From assembly GCA_963734955.1 (NCBI GenBank), contig CAVTJO010000006.1, positions 248,001 through 312,000 on the forward strand: a DNA stretch of 64,000 nucleotides. The letters are read 5' to 3'. Origin of the DNA: UBA11986 sp963734955 (GTDB taxonomy: Bacteria; Bacteroidota; Ignavibacteria; UBA10030; UBA6906). Under the pieces are notes generated by a model. It was given only the letters and a program-made list of their open reading frames with translations. It made no database searches and had not been told where the DNA came from. Shown here piece after piece: positions 34,900-43,614 of this stretch (within the stretch, counting starts at the first letter, position 1; each line of letters begins with the position of its first letter). A program made the translations under genes and the position numbers.

Positions 34900-36888
34900 T
34901 CACTTCACGAGTGTCATCTTCTTCGTTTCTGTGAAGCCATTCCCGTTGAGTTTATAGAAGTAAACGCCGCTCGACAGTCGTGAGCCATCTATCTGCACAT
35001 TATAGTAACCCGGCTGCAAGACCTCATTCACGCCCGTGAGTACTTCCTTCCCGGTGATATCAAACAATTTGAGGGAAACAAGTCCTGCCTTCGGTACCGC
35101 AAACTTGATATTTGTTTCCGGATTGAAGGGGTTTGGATAGTTCTGGGCAAGTTCATAGCTTGCCGGCAGCTCGTTCCCTGTTCCGACGCCAGTTGAACCC
35201 GTGACAGATGTGACGATCGCGTTCTGGACCTCTGCCATGCCAAGTTGTGCATTGTCCTTGTAAACGAATACGGTAAGGTTACAATTTTCGGGCACCCATG
35301 CCGCGTTCACGGTGGTTGAGAATGTCTTGGTGATGGTTTGACCGGAAGTCCATGTTCCAGTATTGACGTTCTCACCGGTTGCGCCATTCACCATATTCCG
35401 GACCACCCATTCATGAACCCAGGTTGAGCTCCCGGGGCAGGTCCCGTTTCCGATCTGAGCATACAGCAGATTACCTTCAGTGATGACGTAGTTGACCTTG
35501 TATTGAGGTGTCAGGGTGATGTTTGTGGTCAGATCAAGAGTCACATCCAACTGACGCGTTCCGGCGTTGTATGTCTTGCTCCGGACCGTAATTGAAACCG
35601 GTGTGTATCCGTTGTTGGCATATCTGCTGTCGCAAAAACCCGTCCAGGTCGTGTAATCACCGGGAGAATTCTTGCGATCGAGAATGGCGGTCGGGTATCC
35701 TGTAAATCCCATGAGCGAAAGAATGTTGTTCCCATTGTAATTTGAATATGGGTCGCTTGTCGTGCCAGCGGGGCCGTGATAGGCCAGCACAACCAGGCCC
35801 GGATATGTGCGTTGAAGCTGTGCAGCAGTACTGTCACCACAGGGACACCATTGGCACCATGCGCCCGTGCAGAATTCGAGCAGAACTGCTCTGCTGATGT
35901 CCGAAACGAGGTGGGCAGCGGTCATGGTATCGTTTGAATTATTCTGGTCTGAACCGAGCTGAGTGACCACGGTTGATGTATAGCTCCCGATGGAGGGTAT
36001 CCAATCGGCAAAAGTGAGTTGTTGTGTTGCACCTGGTGCCAGACTTGTTACGCTTTGAGTGGAAGTATATCCGCCAGGAGTGATGGTGAATGTCGTGGCG
36101 AACGATTGCGGCAGTGTGCCATAGTTCTTGACTGTAGCCTTTGGCTGGTAGGTACCAGGAGCAATGCTTGAATTTGGAGCATCAACAGAAGAAACACCTG
36201 CATCATTCGGGTAGGGAGTGCCGACCTGAATATTATCAACGTAAAGTTCATTGCCGAATGCTGAGATGCCTGTAAACTTCACTTTGTTGGTTCCAACTGG
36301 GAGGGAGTATTGTTTCGTCGCCCATTGTGATGCTGTCGGGACAAACACTGCTGTCGTTGGAGGAGCTGTCACAAGTGGACCGCTGACACCTCCTGCAAGA
36401 GTTACAAGAACTGTCCAGCTCGTTCCGCCGTTTGTCGATGTTGAGATTTGCAGTTGATCATTCTCGGTTGTATACGTGGCGTATGCATGATCGAATTTCA
36501 CGGAATCTCCTGCAACTGATGCCGGAATAACCGGAGTGGACAGAGAGAACTGCAAACCAGCCGAGATGCCGTAGAAGTCGGCAAGTGCAGAGCCAATTCC
36601 TACGCCGTAGCCACTGGCGTCTGTCGTTCTTGTCCAGAATGCGGACCCACTTCCCTCGGACGTCCATCCGGCGGGTGGAAACGCGCCGCCCTCAAAGTCC
36701 TGGAAAAGGGAAGTCAGCACATTGTCCAGGCCAGGAGTTGTGACAACAACTGGAACACTGGTGGCCGGCGTAACAATCACTTTCCTTGACTTCGGTGGTG
36801 ATGAAGTTCCGGTCCGGTCGCTCTGGGCCAATGTTGGCAGAGAAAGAACAAACATCAACAGCACCGTAACTGATACCATCTGTTTCAT
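34900..36888 (-). CDS. Secreted Omp28-like thioredoxin-fold protein with T9SS sorting domain (paralogue 1)
   Basis: 662 residues from ATG 36888, which has AAGGAGG eight bases upstream; a longer frame to 37020 is not needed. Signal peptide MKQMVSVTVLLMFVLSLPTLAQ. Residues of about 70-210 match a choice-of-anchor J/MAM-like sandwich (FQDFEGGAFPPAGWTSEGSG). Then an adhesion-type Ig-like (CARDB-like) domain to about 325. The Omp28-like domain follows with a thioredoxin-like Cys cluster GAWCQWCPCGDS near 343-354. The end is a T9SS sorting domain (QNYPNPFNPETNIKF, LSSGVYFYKL). It is probably on the cell surface. A near-equal copy lies immediately upstream. Confidence 0.88.
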   Translation of the reverse strand: MKQMVSVTVLLMFVLSLPTLAQSDRTGTSSPPKSRKVIVTPATSVPVVVTTPGLDNVLTSLFQDFEGGAFPPAGWTSEGSGSAFWTRTTDASGYGVGIGSALADFYGISAGLQFSLSTPVIPASVAGDSVKFDHAYATYTTENDQLQISTSTNGGTSWTVLVTLAGGVSGPLVTAPPTTAVFVPTASQWATKQYSLPVGTNKVKFTGISAFGNELYVDNIQVGTPYPNDAGVSSVDAPNSSIAPGTYQPKATVKNYGTLPQSFATTFTITPGGYTSTQSVTSLAPGATQQLTFADWIPSIGSYTSTVVTQLGSDQNNSNDTMTAAHLVSDISRAVLLEFCTGAWCQWCPCGDSTAAQLQRTYPGLVVLAYHGPAGTTSDPYSNYNGNNILSLMGFTGYPTAILDRKNSPGDYTTWTGFCDSRYANNGYTPVSITVRSKTYNAGTRQLDVTLDLTTNITLTPQYKVNYVITEGNLLYAQIGNGTCPGSSTWVHEWVVRNMVNGATGENVNTGTWTSGQTITKTFSTTVNAAWVPENCNLTVFVYKDNAQLGMAEVQNAIVTSVTGSTGVGTGNELPASYELAQNYPNPFNPETNIKFAVPKAGLVSLKLFDITGKEVLTGVNEVLQPGYYNVQIDGSRLSSGVYFYKLNGNGFTETKKMTLVK

Positions 36889-37043
36889 TGTGAGTGCCTC
36901 CTTGGATGAGAATACTGATGGCTCCCCTTGGGGGAGAACCATCGTGTGGAGCTTGGAATTAGGAAGAACGGTATAACATGATGAGAGGAACATCCGTAGA
37001 TCATCGTCAATGATGATCAATGGTGTCTCGATTTGGTCTGATC

Positions 37044-37074
37044 TTAATCTACTTCACATGCGTGCAAGAGTCAA
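37044..37074 (-). promoter_or_regulatory. Candidate promoter of Omp28-like paralogue 1
   Basis: Minus strand: TTGACT from 37074, then TAGATTAA at 37051-37044 after TTG-N20 spacing. It lies in the 256-base space between the two paralogues, giving a leader of about 150 bases. Confidence 0.45.
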
Positions 37075-37144
37075 GCGAATATCGAAAAATGTCGGGTGAT
37101 TCGCATTGGCACGGCAGAGCCTTCAAGCGGGAATTTCAGTCTGA

Positions 37145-39134
37145 TTATTTGATCAAGACCATTTTCATCACTTTGCTGAACCCGTTTGCGCTGAGCCTAT
37201 AGAAATAGACACCGCTTGACAAATGCGAGGCGTCGAGCAGTAGATTGTAGAATCCTCGTCTCAACACCTCATTGACTCCGGTCAGAACCTCCTTCCCCGT
37301 GACGTCAAATACCTTCAAGGAAACAAATCCTTCGTTTGGAACGGAGAACTTAATATTGGTCTCGGGGTTGAATGGGTTTGGATAGTTCTGCGCGAGTTCA
37401 AACTTGGTCGGAAGGCCATGGTCGGTTGATTCTCTGACATCGGTCAGATCCCCAACTGGGATGGCAATTGCATTCTGGACTTCGGCAGAACCGAGAAAGG
37501 TGTTGTCCCTGTACACAAATATATTGAGGCGGCAATTTCCTGATACCCACGCCGGGCTAATCGTAGTTGAAAGGGTCTTCGCAATGGTTGAGTCGGCAGG
37601 CCAGCCAGGGGATGCATTGGCATTTTCTCCGATTGCGCCATTGACCATGTTCCTGACAACCCGGTTATGCACCCACGTAGGACTGCCGGGACACTCAGCG
37701 TTACCGACCTGTGCATAAAAAAGATTGTCTTCGGTGATCACATAGTTCAGTTTGTATTGGAAAGGGAGATTACAGTTTGATGTCAAGTTAACAGAGACAT
37801 TCAGCAGCCGGGTAGTGTCATTGTAAGACTTGCTTTGAACTGAGACGGCGATGGGAGTTGGAGCAAAATTCGTCGAACGGTTTTGATAAAGGGTTGACCA
37901 TGTTGTATAGTCAGCAGGCGCATTTTGCCTGTCGAACAACGCCGTTGGATATGCAGTAAATGAGAGACGATTCACGATGTCGTTTCCATTGAAGTTTGTA
38001 TATGGGTCTGAGCTGCCCACATACCCGTGATAGGCGAGCACAACGAGGTCTGAATGCGATCGCAGAAGCGCCTGAACTGTGCTGTCGGCGCATGGACACC
38101 ATTGGCACCAGGTTCCGGTCGCGAACTCAAGCAAGACGGTTCTATTTACGTCCGACACAATGTTGAAGCTCGTGAGCGTGTCATTTGTATGGTTCGAGTC
38201 TGATTCGAGTCGGGTGAACACTTGCAGGGTGTCGCTTCCCACGGTTGCCACCCAGTCAGAGAAGGTGACCTGCTGCGTTGCACCCGGGGCCAGATTCGTA
38301 ATGGTCTGTGTTGAATCATCGTATCCCGCGGGCAAGATCTTTAACTCCACCCCGAATGATTGGGGCGCGGTTCCGTAGTTTCTTATTGTAACTTGCGGAG
38401 AATAGGTTCCCGGCGTAATGTTTGACCCGGGAATCTCTATCGATGCCACGCCGACGTCGTTGGTGAATGGCGTACCCACGCTGATATTATCAATGTAGAG
38501 GTTGTTGCCGAAGGCTGAAATTGCAGTGAATCTCGCCTTGTTGGTTCCCACTGGAAGACCATAGCTCTTCGTGGCCCATTGCGAAGGTGAAGGGAGAAAT
38601 GCGTTGGTATCAGGAGGCGCTGTTGCAAGCGGACCATTGATGCCACCGTCCAAAGTAACAAGCGACTGTCCAATTCACTCCACCGTCAGTAGAGGTGGAG
38701 ATTTGAAGTTGATCGTTCTCAGTCTGATAGGTGCAGTATGCATGGTCGAATCGGAGAGAATCCCCCGCGACCGTCGGAGCGAAGGTCGGAGAGACAAGAG
38801 AGAACGATCCGCTCTGAATATCGTAAAAGGAAGCAAGGGTCGATCCCGTTCCCACCCCGTAACCACTCGCATCATTCGACCTGATCCAAATTGACCATCC
38901 GCTTCCTTGAGATGTCCAGCCGGGCGGCGGAAATGTTGCTCCTTCGAAGTCCTGGTAAACAAAGCCAAGGGTGTTGTCTGTACCGAAGGTGGTTGTCATG
39001 GTTGGCGCGCCTGCGGCAGGGGCGGCATCACGATACTTCTTTGAATGATGTCCCACCTGGCCTCGCGCAGGCTGGCAGAGAACGACCAAGAAAACCATTA
39101 CGAACACACCCGACCACCTCCTGGCACGCACCAT
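37145..39134 (-). pseudogene. Secreted Omp28-like protein (paralogue 2), frameshifted
   Basis: Same domain order as paralogue 1: signal peptide (MVRARRWSGVFVMVFLVVLCQPARGQ), anchor J-like domain, Ig-like domain, Omp28-like domain with GTWCQWCPCADS, and T9SS sorting domain. The ATG at 39134 has GGGAG upstream. The frame breaks near 38663: the coding strand reads ACAGTCGCTTGTT, and removing one base restores WTV-LVTLDGGINGP, equal to paralogue 1 WTV-LVTLAGGVSGP. With that correction the protein has 662 residues, exactly the length of paralogue 1. Either a recent lesion in one of a tandem pair or an assembly error. Confidence 0.85.
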
Positions 39135-39427
39135 CGCAACTCCCATTCGAAACTGATAGCTTCTATGACTCAGAAAATCGAGGACCGCTATTGAAAGATG
39201 GTATGTCATCATGCAGGATCGACAACATGCCTGCGATTCAGCACTCTCTAAGGTAGTTGAGTCATGACTGAGAATCAAGAAGTTCTGCACGGTTCCATGT
39301 CATCTCTCACAACCGGCGCATGTGCCGGAGAGACAGAGGACATCGAGTCGGTTGATCGGCGGGGTCGTCCTACGAAGGTAGAGCCCAGTCTATACGAAAG
39401 GTGAGTTTGAATTCCGTCCGAAGCCTG

Positions 39428-40009
39428 TCATCCAAAATACGCGGGTTCATTGCCCGGCTTCCACTTGATGTTACAGCCAATGCTCGGTTTCTGATCCGGG
39501 TCAACTTGCCTCCCACTCAGGACAGCATCAAGAGCTGCTCGCACGTGTTTCCCTGTTACCGGGATTTCATTTCCCCGTCTGCTATCATCGAGTTGCCCGC
39601 GGTAGACAAGGTGCCTTGACTTGTCAAAGACGTAGAACTCAGGAGTGCATGCCGCTGAGTAGGCCTTTGCGGTTTCCTGACTTTCATCATAACACATAGG
39701 AAACGTGAGGCCAAGCTCCCTTGACATTTCTACGAGACTGGCTGGTGAGTCATCCGGATATGCCTCGGCGTCATTGGAGTTGATTGCCACAATGCCAACA
39801 TTCCTGCTCCCATAGTCTCTGCCGATGCGAGCGATTTCATTTTGGATATGCTGGACGTAAGGACAGTGACGACAGATGAACATGACAAGAAGTGCCTTGC
39901 TCCCTCCAAATGTATCCAATGAGATGGTGCGGCCGGAAACAACGTCGGGCAGGGAGAAGTCTGGAGCAGGAGTTCCGAGTTCAAGCATTTGTGAAAGGGT
40001 TGCAGCCAT
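39428..40009 (-). CDS. Thioredoxin-like (AhpC/TSA-fold) protein
   Basis: 193 residues from ATG 40009. Starts like peroxiredoxin/ResA proteins (LELGTPAPDFSLPDV). The redox site is CRHC in MFICRHCPYVQHI near 48-60, in place of CGPC; this CxxC variant is common to a conserved thioredoxin-family group. A cis-Pro segment (ACTPEFYVFD) follows near 127-136. There is no signal peptide, so it is probably cytoplasmic. The C-terminus (PSIGCNIKWKPGNEP) is also typical of the group. It stands alone between secreted protein genes. Confidence 0.88.
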   Translation of the reverse strand: MAATLSQMLELGTPAPDFSLPDVVSGRTISLDTFGGSKALLVMFICRHCPYVQHIQNEIARIGRDYGSRNVGIVAINSNDAEAYPDDSPASLVEMSRELGLTFPMCYDESQETAKAYSAACTPEFYVFDKSRHLVYRGQLDDSRRGNEIPVTGKHVRAALDAVLSGRQVDPDQKPSIGCNIKWKPGNEPAYFG

Positions 40010-40046
40010 GGTGTCCGCGCCTTCTACATTGTGGTTCCGTGTCCAA

Positions 40047-40078
40047 GTAATATAACTCACTGATGCCTGAATATGCAA
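40047..40078 (-). promoter_or_regulatory. Candidate promoter of the thioredoxin-like gene
   Basis: Minus strand: TTG (40078-40076), 21 bases, TATATTAC (40054-40047), about 38 bases before the ATG. Spacing is one base longer than in the other sites. Confidence 0.35.
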
Positions 40079-40231
40079 GGCGGAGAACGGAAGAATGCAC
40101 AAGGACATCGGCCCGCTGATGCATGGAGGTGGTCCGGGGTTCTCTCTCGATCTACTTGGCAGAGTGCAGTAGAGAACCTGCCATTCAAGGCGACCGCGGG
40201 GGTTGGCGGTCGCCTGGGGGAATTGAGTCTT

Positions 40232-42100
40232 CTATTTGAGTGTCACGAGAACCCTGATGACGCCTTCTCCTGACGGAAGTCGTCCGAGAGCTTTCCCGAT
40301 GATTGTTCCAGCGGGATAGATCTTGAGGCCGTTGACATCAACCGGCGTGGCCTTCATTGCGTGCCCCGGCACACTGGATGTGGTCAGAAGGTCGCCGGGT
40401 CGAATCGGGCCGTTCTCGTCCGTGACCTTGGTTGGCACAATGCCTACGATCGCTATGGGGATGTCATTCTCATCCATTCTTGTGATGCCTTCCTTGTCAG
40501 CGCCAAGGACACCGGGTCGTGTCGAGTAGACTCCGGCAACCCGGGTGTCGTATGGTGTTGATGTCTTCTCAACCCCTCTTGAATTGTTCTCACTCAGTAC
40601 AACGACGTCGCCGGGCTCGAAGGCAGCTTTCCCTCCTGTGGCATCGAACGCTTCGGCGAAGTCCGACCCGGCAGTGTAGGTGCCGGCCGCACTGATATGA
40701 AACTTGCGCGTCAGGGTTGAGCCACCATCCCAAGTCCAGCCATCAACAAAGTCACTGGTGGAGCTGGGATGAATGTGCAATTTCAGAAGTGCGTCCGTGT
40801 TGGTCGGACTCGCATTTCTAAACCAACCCCCATTTCCCGTTGTATTGAAATTCTCTTCCTGCAACACTGCATCGGTACTCGTCGCGATCGACCCTGTCCC
40901 TCGCTTCACCAATGCCTTGCCGTCTGAATACAGACCAATAGCACCTCCGGTTCCTCCTTTCGCATAGACTGCGCTCCAGAAACCATCGCGATGCGCCAGC
41001 GCCCCGAACTCTGTTCCAGCGAGTTGTCCACCGGTGGGATAGAGTGCTCGAATGGCGCTGTTACCCGGGCCGCCAAAATCGGAGGCAACGTCCAGCATAT
41101 TACCAGAAGGAGTTGTTGTTCCAATTCCAATCGCACCATTTCCCGGGCTGAGAATGAGATTTCTGTTGTTGACTGTCGAGAGCACCGTGTTCGTCAGTCC
41201 GGTGGGAACGATGTCGAGGAAGGCATTGGGTCCCGAGAGCAGCCTCATAGCCAGGTCTCCTTCATTGGCCACGCCCACCTCCAGCTTCCCACTGGGGGTG
41301 GCCGTCCCGATGCCGACTTTGCCACTGGTGCCACCGGTTGTCATCGTCATTACGGGTCCAGAGTTCGAGGTATAGATTTGAAAGGGATGGTTCGAAACAG
41401 TTCCTATCATTCCGGAATTGTAGCCCCCGTTCAGATATGTAGCAAGTTCAATGGCCCCATTTGTCTGTGAATAGCTGTAATTGTTGATAGGCGTTTCGGT
41501 CTGGATTATTCTTGCGGGATTCGATGTCCCGATGCCGACATTACCGCTTGCGTGAAGCGAGGCGATGGTCAATGTCGAATTTCTGCTCAGCTGGGCCCCA
41601 GTGATTGTGCTGTCAACAATCTTCTGTCCCGTTATGGAATTGTTCGGGACTGTCCCTGCAATCCTCGCGCTGTCGACAGCGGCCTGAGGCGGGGATTGGA
41701 GTGCGTACTGTGCAGTGTCAGATCGAATTGACGAGAAACTGTAGCCGGATGAAGTCAATGGAATCCGGGGAACCATTTCGGGCTCGCTTGCCAATTGTAT
41801 CCCCATCCAGTATTGTCTGTCAAATGTGATAGAAGGGGTGAAGGGCACCTGATCTCCCAGAACGGTTGAAAACAAACCATGTTTCACCTGGAGAGTCTTT
41901 TGTTCGCTCCACAGAGCGGTCATCCCCGAGGGAGCCTCGTACAATTTGAAAGCGAACGTGTAAGTTCCGTCGGGCTTGGGCACGCCGAGACTATCAGTCA
42001 GGACTCCCTGGTACGATAGTGTCCTCGGGATTTGCGCTTCACCTGTGCCGATGCATGCAAGAAGAAAGGCACATACTCCAACAATGAGGTTCTTGTTCAT
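40232..42100 (-). CDS. Secreted tail-fibre-like repetitive protein of unknown function
   Basis: 622 residues from ATG 42100 (AGGAGA upstream); signal peptide MNKNLIVGVCAFLLACIGTGEAQ. The N-terminal 130 residues (IPRTLSYQGVLTDSLG ... FAFKLYEAPSG) are a domain often seen at the start of long FCB surface proteins. The middle is rich in Gly/Ser/Thr with short repeats such as GNVGIGTSNPA, KVGIGTATPSGKL and GAIGIGTTTPSG, as in trimeric tail-fibre or adhesin shafts. The C-terminus (SDFAEAFDATGG ... GEGVIRVLVTLK) is a compact domain resembling self-assembly or chaperone ends of fibres. No T9SS domain. Exported, perhaps surface-fibre forming; inference. Confidence 0.75.
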   Translation of the reverse strand: MNKNLIVGVCAFLLACIGTGEAQIPRTLSYQGVLTDSLGVPKPDGTYTFAFKLYEAPSGMTALWSEQKTLQVKHGLFSTVLGDQVPFTPSITFDRQYWMGIQLASEPEMVPRIPLTSSGYSFSSIRSDTAQYALQSPPQAAVDSARIAGTVPNNSITGQKIVDSTITGAQLSRNSTLTIASLHASGNVGIGTSNPARIIQTETPINNYSYSQTNGAIELATYLNGGYNSGMIGTVSNHPFQIYTSNSGPVMTMTTGGTSGKVGIGTATPSGKLEVGVANEGDLAMRLLSGPNAFLDIVPTGLTNTVLSTVNNRNLILSPGNGAIGIGTTTPSGNMLDVASDFGGPGNSAIRALYPTGGQLAGTEFGALAHRDGFWSAVYAKGGTGGAIGLYSDGKALVKRGTGSIATSTDAVLQEENFNTTGNGGWFRNASPTNTDALLKLHIHPSSTSDFVDGWTWDGGSTLTRKFHISAAGTYTAGSDFAEAFDATGGKAAFEPGDVVVLSENNSRGVEKTSTPYDTRVAGVYSTRPGVLGADKEGITRMDENDIPIAIVGIVPTKVTDENGPIRPGDLLTTSSVPGHAMKATPVDVNGLKIYPAGTIIGKALGRLPSGEGVIRVLVTLK

Positions 42101-42205
42101 ACAGTCTCCTGCAACTAGTGGTTTGTAAGGTTTCATTTCCCTTTGCTTTGCATGGCTCATGAATTTGAAATCGCGCGACGGTGAGAAAGGCTCGTCAAGC
42201 CGCCA

Positions 42206-42736
42206 TTACTTGAGCACCATCAATTTCCGGACCTGGAGGAAGGTCCCGGCCCGGAGTACGTAGAAGTACGTCCCACTTGAGAACGCGACCGCGTCAAAGT
42301 GGGCCAGGTACGTCCCGGGTGGTCTCTCTTCATTGATGAGCGTCGCGACCCGTTGTCCCAACAGATTGAAGACCTGCAAGGTCACATTCACTCGCTCTGG
42401 AACGTCGAATCGGATTGTGGTGATCGGATTGAACGGATTCGGGTAATTCTGTCCGAGGGCAAAATTTCCCGGCACTGCCTCCCGTTCCGGCACGGATGTG
42501 ATTCTTCCTCCCAACAACGAATCGGCAAGAAATCCCGAGGTGACCCGCGAGTTCGCCTCATTGCTTTCGCCATCGAACGATTGGCAAAACACAGATGTTG
42601 TTGCAGCATTCCTTGAGCAGGAAACGCCAAAGCCTCCTCCCAACAAGTACCAGTCTGTAGAACTGCGTTGTCCGGCTGCACGGACAAAGGGGAGAATCAA
42701 GAGAACTCCAAGTACAAAGAGAGGAACTTTCTTCAT
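42206..42736 (-). CDS. Small secreted protein with T9SS sorting domain
   Basis: 176 residues from ATG 42736 with AAAGGG upstream; signal peptide MKKVPLFVLGVLLILPFVRAAGQ. About 60 residues of unknown function precede the T9SS sorting domain (GQNYPNPFNPITTIRF, LQVFNLLGQRVATL, FSSGTYFYVLRAG). The mature part is so short that the protein is little more than a sorting domain. It lies next to the response regulator gene but has its own promoter candidate. Confidence 0.82.
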   Translation of the reverse strand: MKKVPLFVLGVLLILPFVRAAGQRSSTDWYLLGGGFGVSCSRNAATTSVFCQSFDGESNEANSRVTSGFLADSLLGGRITSVPEREAVPGNFALGQNYPNPFNPITTIRFDVPERVNVTLQVFNLLGQRVATLINEERPPGTYLAHFDAVAFSSGTYFYVLRAGTFLQVRKLMVLK

Positions 42737-42802
42737 GAGAACCCTTTCTCTGACCGCGATTGCTGAGATGACAAACGATTGAAGGAGAGTGTATATCCTC
42801 AG

Positions 42803-42833
42803 TGAATATATCCTCGCGGTCGTGATCTTACAA
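42803..42833 (-). promoter_or_regulatory. Candidate promoter of the small T9SS protein gene
   Basis: Minus strand: TTG (42833-42831), 20 bases, TATATTCA (42810-42803), about 66 bases before the ATG at 42736. Confidence 0.45.
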
Positions 42834-42920
42834 TCGCACAAGCGTATGGATTTTGTCCCGGAATGAGAGAAGCATCGAATAGAACCTGCACACTTATGCA
42901 GGGGAGGAAAGGTGGTATGT

Positions 42921-43565
42921 TTAGACGAGGCGGTTCTTCAGTGCCTTTGCTACCGCTTCGGACTTGGAATGAACATGAAGCTTCTCGTAGATGCTGCGGA
43001 TGTGGAAGCGGACCGTGTGGATACTGATATTCAGATGATCGGCAGTGGACTTGTAGCTGTTACCTTTCACCAACTCATCGAGAATCTCTTCCTCGCGCCT
43101 TGTGAGGCCGCTCGGATCGGTCTTTGGTGGTGCCAGTGAGCGGAAGGCAGTAAGCACTTTCAACGCAATCTCGGATGACATCGGGGCGCCGCCGTCCATG
43201 ACTTCTTTTATGGCCTCGAGTATCCTGGCAGGTGGATCCTTCTTCAGGATATACCCGCTTGCACCGTTGCAAATGGACTGGAATATCTTGTCATCGTCAT
43301 GATACACGGTCAGCATGATGACCGATGTTCGGGGAAATCTCTCCTTGAAACTGCGGACTCCTTCGACTCCCGAGATCCCTGGAAGACCGATATCAGAGAG
43401 CAACACGTCGGGTGAAGTTTCGAGGGTGTCGAGGGCATCTTCGTATGATCTGAAGGCAGCCTGGCAACGGAATCCTTCGGTGTGATCAAGAATGTATGAA
43501 AGTCCCAGGCGGACTTCCTTCTCATCCTCGAGGACAACAACTGAAATTTGTGATGGAGAATTCAT
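42921..43565 (-). CDS. NarL/LuxR-family response regulator
   Basis: 214 residues. Receiver domain with acidic pair E13-D14, phosphoacceptor Asp near 58 (DVLLSDIGLPG) and Lys near 108 (GYILKKD). C-terminal LuxR-type helix-turn-helix at about 150-205 (LTRREEEILDELVKGNSYKS, IHTVRFHIRSIYEKL). It binds DNA when phosphorylated. Its gene starts 49 bases after the sensor kinase stop on the same strand, so the pair is almost certainly cognate. Targets are not visible; the adjacent secreted-protein genes are candidates. Confidence 0.95.
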   Translation of the reverse strand: MNSPSQISVVVLEDEKEVRLGLSYILDHTEGFRCQAAFRSYEDALDTLETSPDVLLSDIGLPGISGVEGVRSFKERFPRTSVIMLTVYHDDDKIFQSICNGASGYILKKDPPARILEAIKEVMDGGAPMSSEIALKVLTAFRSLAPPKTDPSGLTRREEEILDELVKGNSYKSTADHLNISIHTVRFHIRSIYEKLHVHSKSEAVAKALKNRLV

Positions 43566-43614
43566 TTTGTTGGAAGGAATATAGACGTCCCGAACTCTCC
43601 GTGCAACCGCATAT

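Noticed and set aside
39264..39404. 46-codon plus-strand frame beginning ATGACTGAGAATC
   Set aside because: Plausible composition but no ribosome site, no family and it lies in the upstream region of an opposite-strand gene.
40232..42100. Phage tail fibre from a prophage
   Set aside because: It has a signal peptide and stands alone among secreted-protein genes; the GIGT-type repeats are common in FCB surface proteins.
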